Shown in pieces: positions 63,201-64,000 of a stretch of DNA of 64,000 nucleotides (position 1 is the first letter of the stretch; every line of letters starts with the position of its first letter). The stretch spans positions 40,063 through 104,062 of the forward strand of contig NZ_LT828551.1 in the NCBI RefSeq assembly GCF_900170035.1, in the 5' to 3' direction. The translations under genes and the position numbers were made by a program. The stretch comes from Desulfamplus magnetovallimortis. GTDB taxonomy: Bacteria > Desulfobacterota > Desulfobacteria > Desulfobacterales > Desulfobacteraceae. The notes under the pieces are model-generated. The model saw only the letters and a program-made list of their open reading frames with translations. It did not search any database and was not told the DNA's origin.

Positions 63201-64000
63201 TCCTGTTGCCTCATCAGCACTATAACCAAAAAGCCGCTCTGCAGCACTATTCCAGAAAAGTATTTTTCCCAGGCTGTCAATCATAACAAGTCCATCATCC
63301 ATGGCCTGACTCATTGCAGAGATTTTTCTTTCACTTGCAAGTCTCTCCTGTTCAGCAAGCTTTCTTAAAGTTATATCAAGCATCAGACCATTGTAGAGTG
63401 GAATCTCACCATTTTTGTGCAGAGATGGCTTTGCAACAATGTGTACCCACCTTGTTTTTCCCTTTACCATTGTCATCTGGCCGGAAAATTCAATTTTTTG
63501 AACATTTTTTGAAAATTCTTTTAAACTCCTTTGAAAACGCTCCTGATCATTGCCGGACATTACAAACAATTTATTCCCATTGATCAAATCCTCCGGCGAA
63601 AGGCCAAAATGGGTTTCCATTCCCGGACTTACATACAAAAATTCAAAAAAACCTTCCGGTGAAATAGTGGCCTGAAAAATAGCTCCGGGAACATTTGCCG
63701 CCATTGCCTGAAACTGCTCTTCAGCTTTTCGTCTGCCTGCAATCTCCATGGCCATTTTTCTGTTCCAGAAAATAAAAAGGAATATAACACCTCCACCTGC
63801 TATGACAATTTTCCAGATAAGTGCATAGTCAACACCTTTTTTATACTCAACCGCAAGCCATTTACTGTAAATTGCCCTGTGTTCATCCTCTGTTATTGAT
63901 GCAAGGCATTTGTTTACGATTGATATTGCTTCAGGATATTTGGGATCAATGCCTATCCTGTGGTCAAACATATAGTCAGTTTCACCATTTATCTTCAAAT
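60210..64000 (-). CDS. Hybrid sensor histidine kinase (5' end beyond window)
   Basis: More than 1262 codons are visible; the true start lies off the right edge. In order from the edge: the end of a periplasmic solute-binding-like sensor domain (to about 50; [15 protein letters not shown]), a membrane segment (about 59-78), two PAS domains (about 95-215 and 228-343), a helical linker, HisKA with H480 in [10 protein letters not shown], an HATPase domain ([21 protein letters not shown]), receiver 1 (D767), receiver 2 (D920) and an HPt domain (H1116). This is a complete phosphorelay in one protein. The downstream HD-GYP regulator is a likely final target. The amino-acid-type sensor domain suggests a small-molecule ligand, but which is not clear. 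Confidence 0.95.
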   Translation of the reverse strand, partial: LKINGETDYMFDHRIGIDPKYPEAISIVNKCLASITEDEHRAIYSKWLAVEYKKGVDYALIWKIVIAGGGVIFLFIFWNRKMAMEIAGRRKAEEQFQAMAANVPGAIFQATISPEGFFEFLYVSPGMETHFGLSPEDLINGNKLFVMSGNDQERFQRSLKEFSKNVQKIEFSGQMTMVKGKTRWVHIVAKPSLHKNGEIPLYNGLMLDITLRKLAEQERLASERKISAMSQAMDDGLVMIDSLGKILFWNSAAERLFGYSADEATGADFHSIATLPDIQQQAIRGLKEFAKSGQGNVFGSTMQNKAIKRTGEIFPVEVTLSSFQVDDEWFAVGTIRDITERKRSEDKLKAHMEDLERFNRLTISREERMIELKELIRRGDQAHGNGDKHEFGGVANGFPDGATHESSYYGLQYDHTTDSAISEKVNICDDDATEQLERQLEEMARSRRAMLNIMDDLDEAKKEAELATKAKSDFLANMSHEIRTPMNAILGLTHLAMKTDLNPRQMDYISKTHASAQNLLGIINDILDFSKIEAGKLEIEVIEFDLNEVLNNLASLVTIKAQEKGLEMIFKMDSGVPRALMGDPLRLGQILLNLSNNAVKFTEKGEIVISIEPVFVEEDAAKIRFSVRDTGIGLTKEQISRLFQSFSQADTSTTRKYGGTGLGLTICKKLTEMMDGEIGVESEPGKGTIFFFTAKFGRHNHEITKRFDVVPEAIRGLKVLVVDDNDTFRDVLKEYLEVFKFDVHTAASGMEAIRKIKTDHYQLLFIDWQMPGMDGFETVQRINSDKSLQAHNPLPKIIMVTGHGREDVMNQAQKVNLDGFLLKPVTHSLLFDSIMEAFGQGNEQMGGYHSEKDLYVVKELDQIRGARILLVEDNEINQQVALELLSEKGFHVTLANNGSEGVDQVVKSASGTLFDLVLMDLQMPVMDGYTSTAHIRKIEGEAGKVPIIAMTADAMIGVREHVIEQGMDDYVSKPIDPALLFDALIRWIKPGQREKSSYPVDVSYNMDGGISYGNQELKGSLKKNHAGDFHILPKTEDLEKVTFSKATSGNLTFYDNFTKALEPLINTATGLSRVNNNHDLYSRLLMKFHDDHLDIMKRINDAVNSGDQELAVRLVHTVKGVSGTIGAVSLQEKGALLEHALKSDFNSDNSKLVNEFGDAMQEILKLLEMAPSLQANVDKDGNSTPSEISDPSRLLELLEELQPHVAKRKPQPSKELMQKIASLKWPDDLSISVKELEKLIGKYKFKDALQSVEDLKIKLQKN

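Overview
The window is a low-GC (about 40% by eye) bacterial chromosome segment. It most resembles a sulfate-reducing or related member of the Desulfobacterota (Desulfobacterales type). The reasons are a complete carbonyl branch of the Wood-Ljungdahl pathway in bacterial form, a selenocysteine formate dehydrogenase, an RnfB-type iron-sulfur protein fused to a GltD-like flavoprotein, and housekeeping blocks in an order I associate with deltaproteobacteria (tRNA-Gln/prs/rplY/pth/carD; rplU/rpmA/obg/proB/proA/nadD/rsfS/gpmI). The species cannot be fixed from the sequence alone.

Layout. 1-1561 (minus): 5' part of an RnfB/GltD fusion running off the left edge. 2277-5051 (plus): fdhA with an in-frame UGA and a SECIS hairpin. 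5277-11306 (minus): rluD, carD, pth, rplY, prs, tRNA-Gln, ispE and a DUF1844-type gene. 11723-15422 (minus): a phosphopantetheinyl transferase, an ADP-forming acyl-CoA synthetase and a CooC ATPase. 16342-19260 (minus): folD and fhs, the methyl branch. 20446-30699 (plus): acsD, cooS/acsA, acsB, acsC, acsE, a small unknown gene and a second cooC, the carbonyl branch. 30744-39395 (minus): a recombinase-helix-like protein of unknown role, dusB, an unknown acidic protein, an HNH protein, era, a toxin-antitoxin scar, engB, an aminotransferase, hisG and hisI. 39963-42356 (minus): a NuoF-like/NuoE-like pair. 42788-50336 (plus): rplU to gpmI, where gpmI is frameshifted. 50473-50954 (minus): an Rpn-type nuclease scar. 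51697-64000: PBP1A, a zinc-ribbon/HEAT protein, an HsdR-N-like protein, an alpha/beta hydrolase, a PilZ protein, an HD-GYP response regulator and a hybrid histidine kinase running off the right edge.

How it fits together. Formate dehydrogenase, formate-THF ligase and FolD take CO2/formate to methylene-THF. AcsE, AcsCD, CooS and AcsB interconvert methyl-THF, CO2/CO and acetyl-CoA. The two CooC ATPases are expected to insert nickel. The ADP-forming acyl-CoA synthetase can link acetyl-CoA to acetate and ATP. The NuoEF pair and the RnfB fusion are candidate electron-transfer partners. No metF is visible here.

The intergenic DNA is unusually dense in dispersed palindromic elements. I can separate at least six families (called A to F here), some nested in one another. 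A second pattern is local duplication of gene 3' ends (rluD, pth, cooS, proA, and just behind fhs). Other oddities are a 17-copy hexanucleotide repeat inside nadD that encodes poly(Asp-Val), a TolA-like Ala/Lys/Glu tail on AcsD, a seven-copy AAGCTT-centred array between cooS and acsB, and two genes or modules reduced by internal deletion to their two ends.
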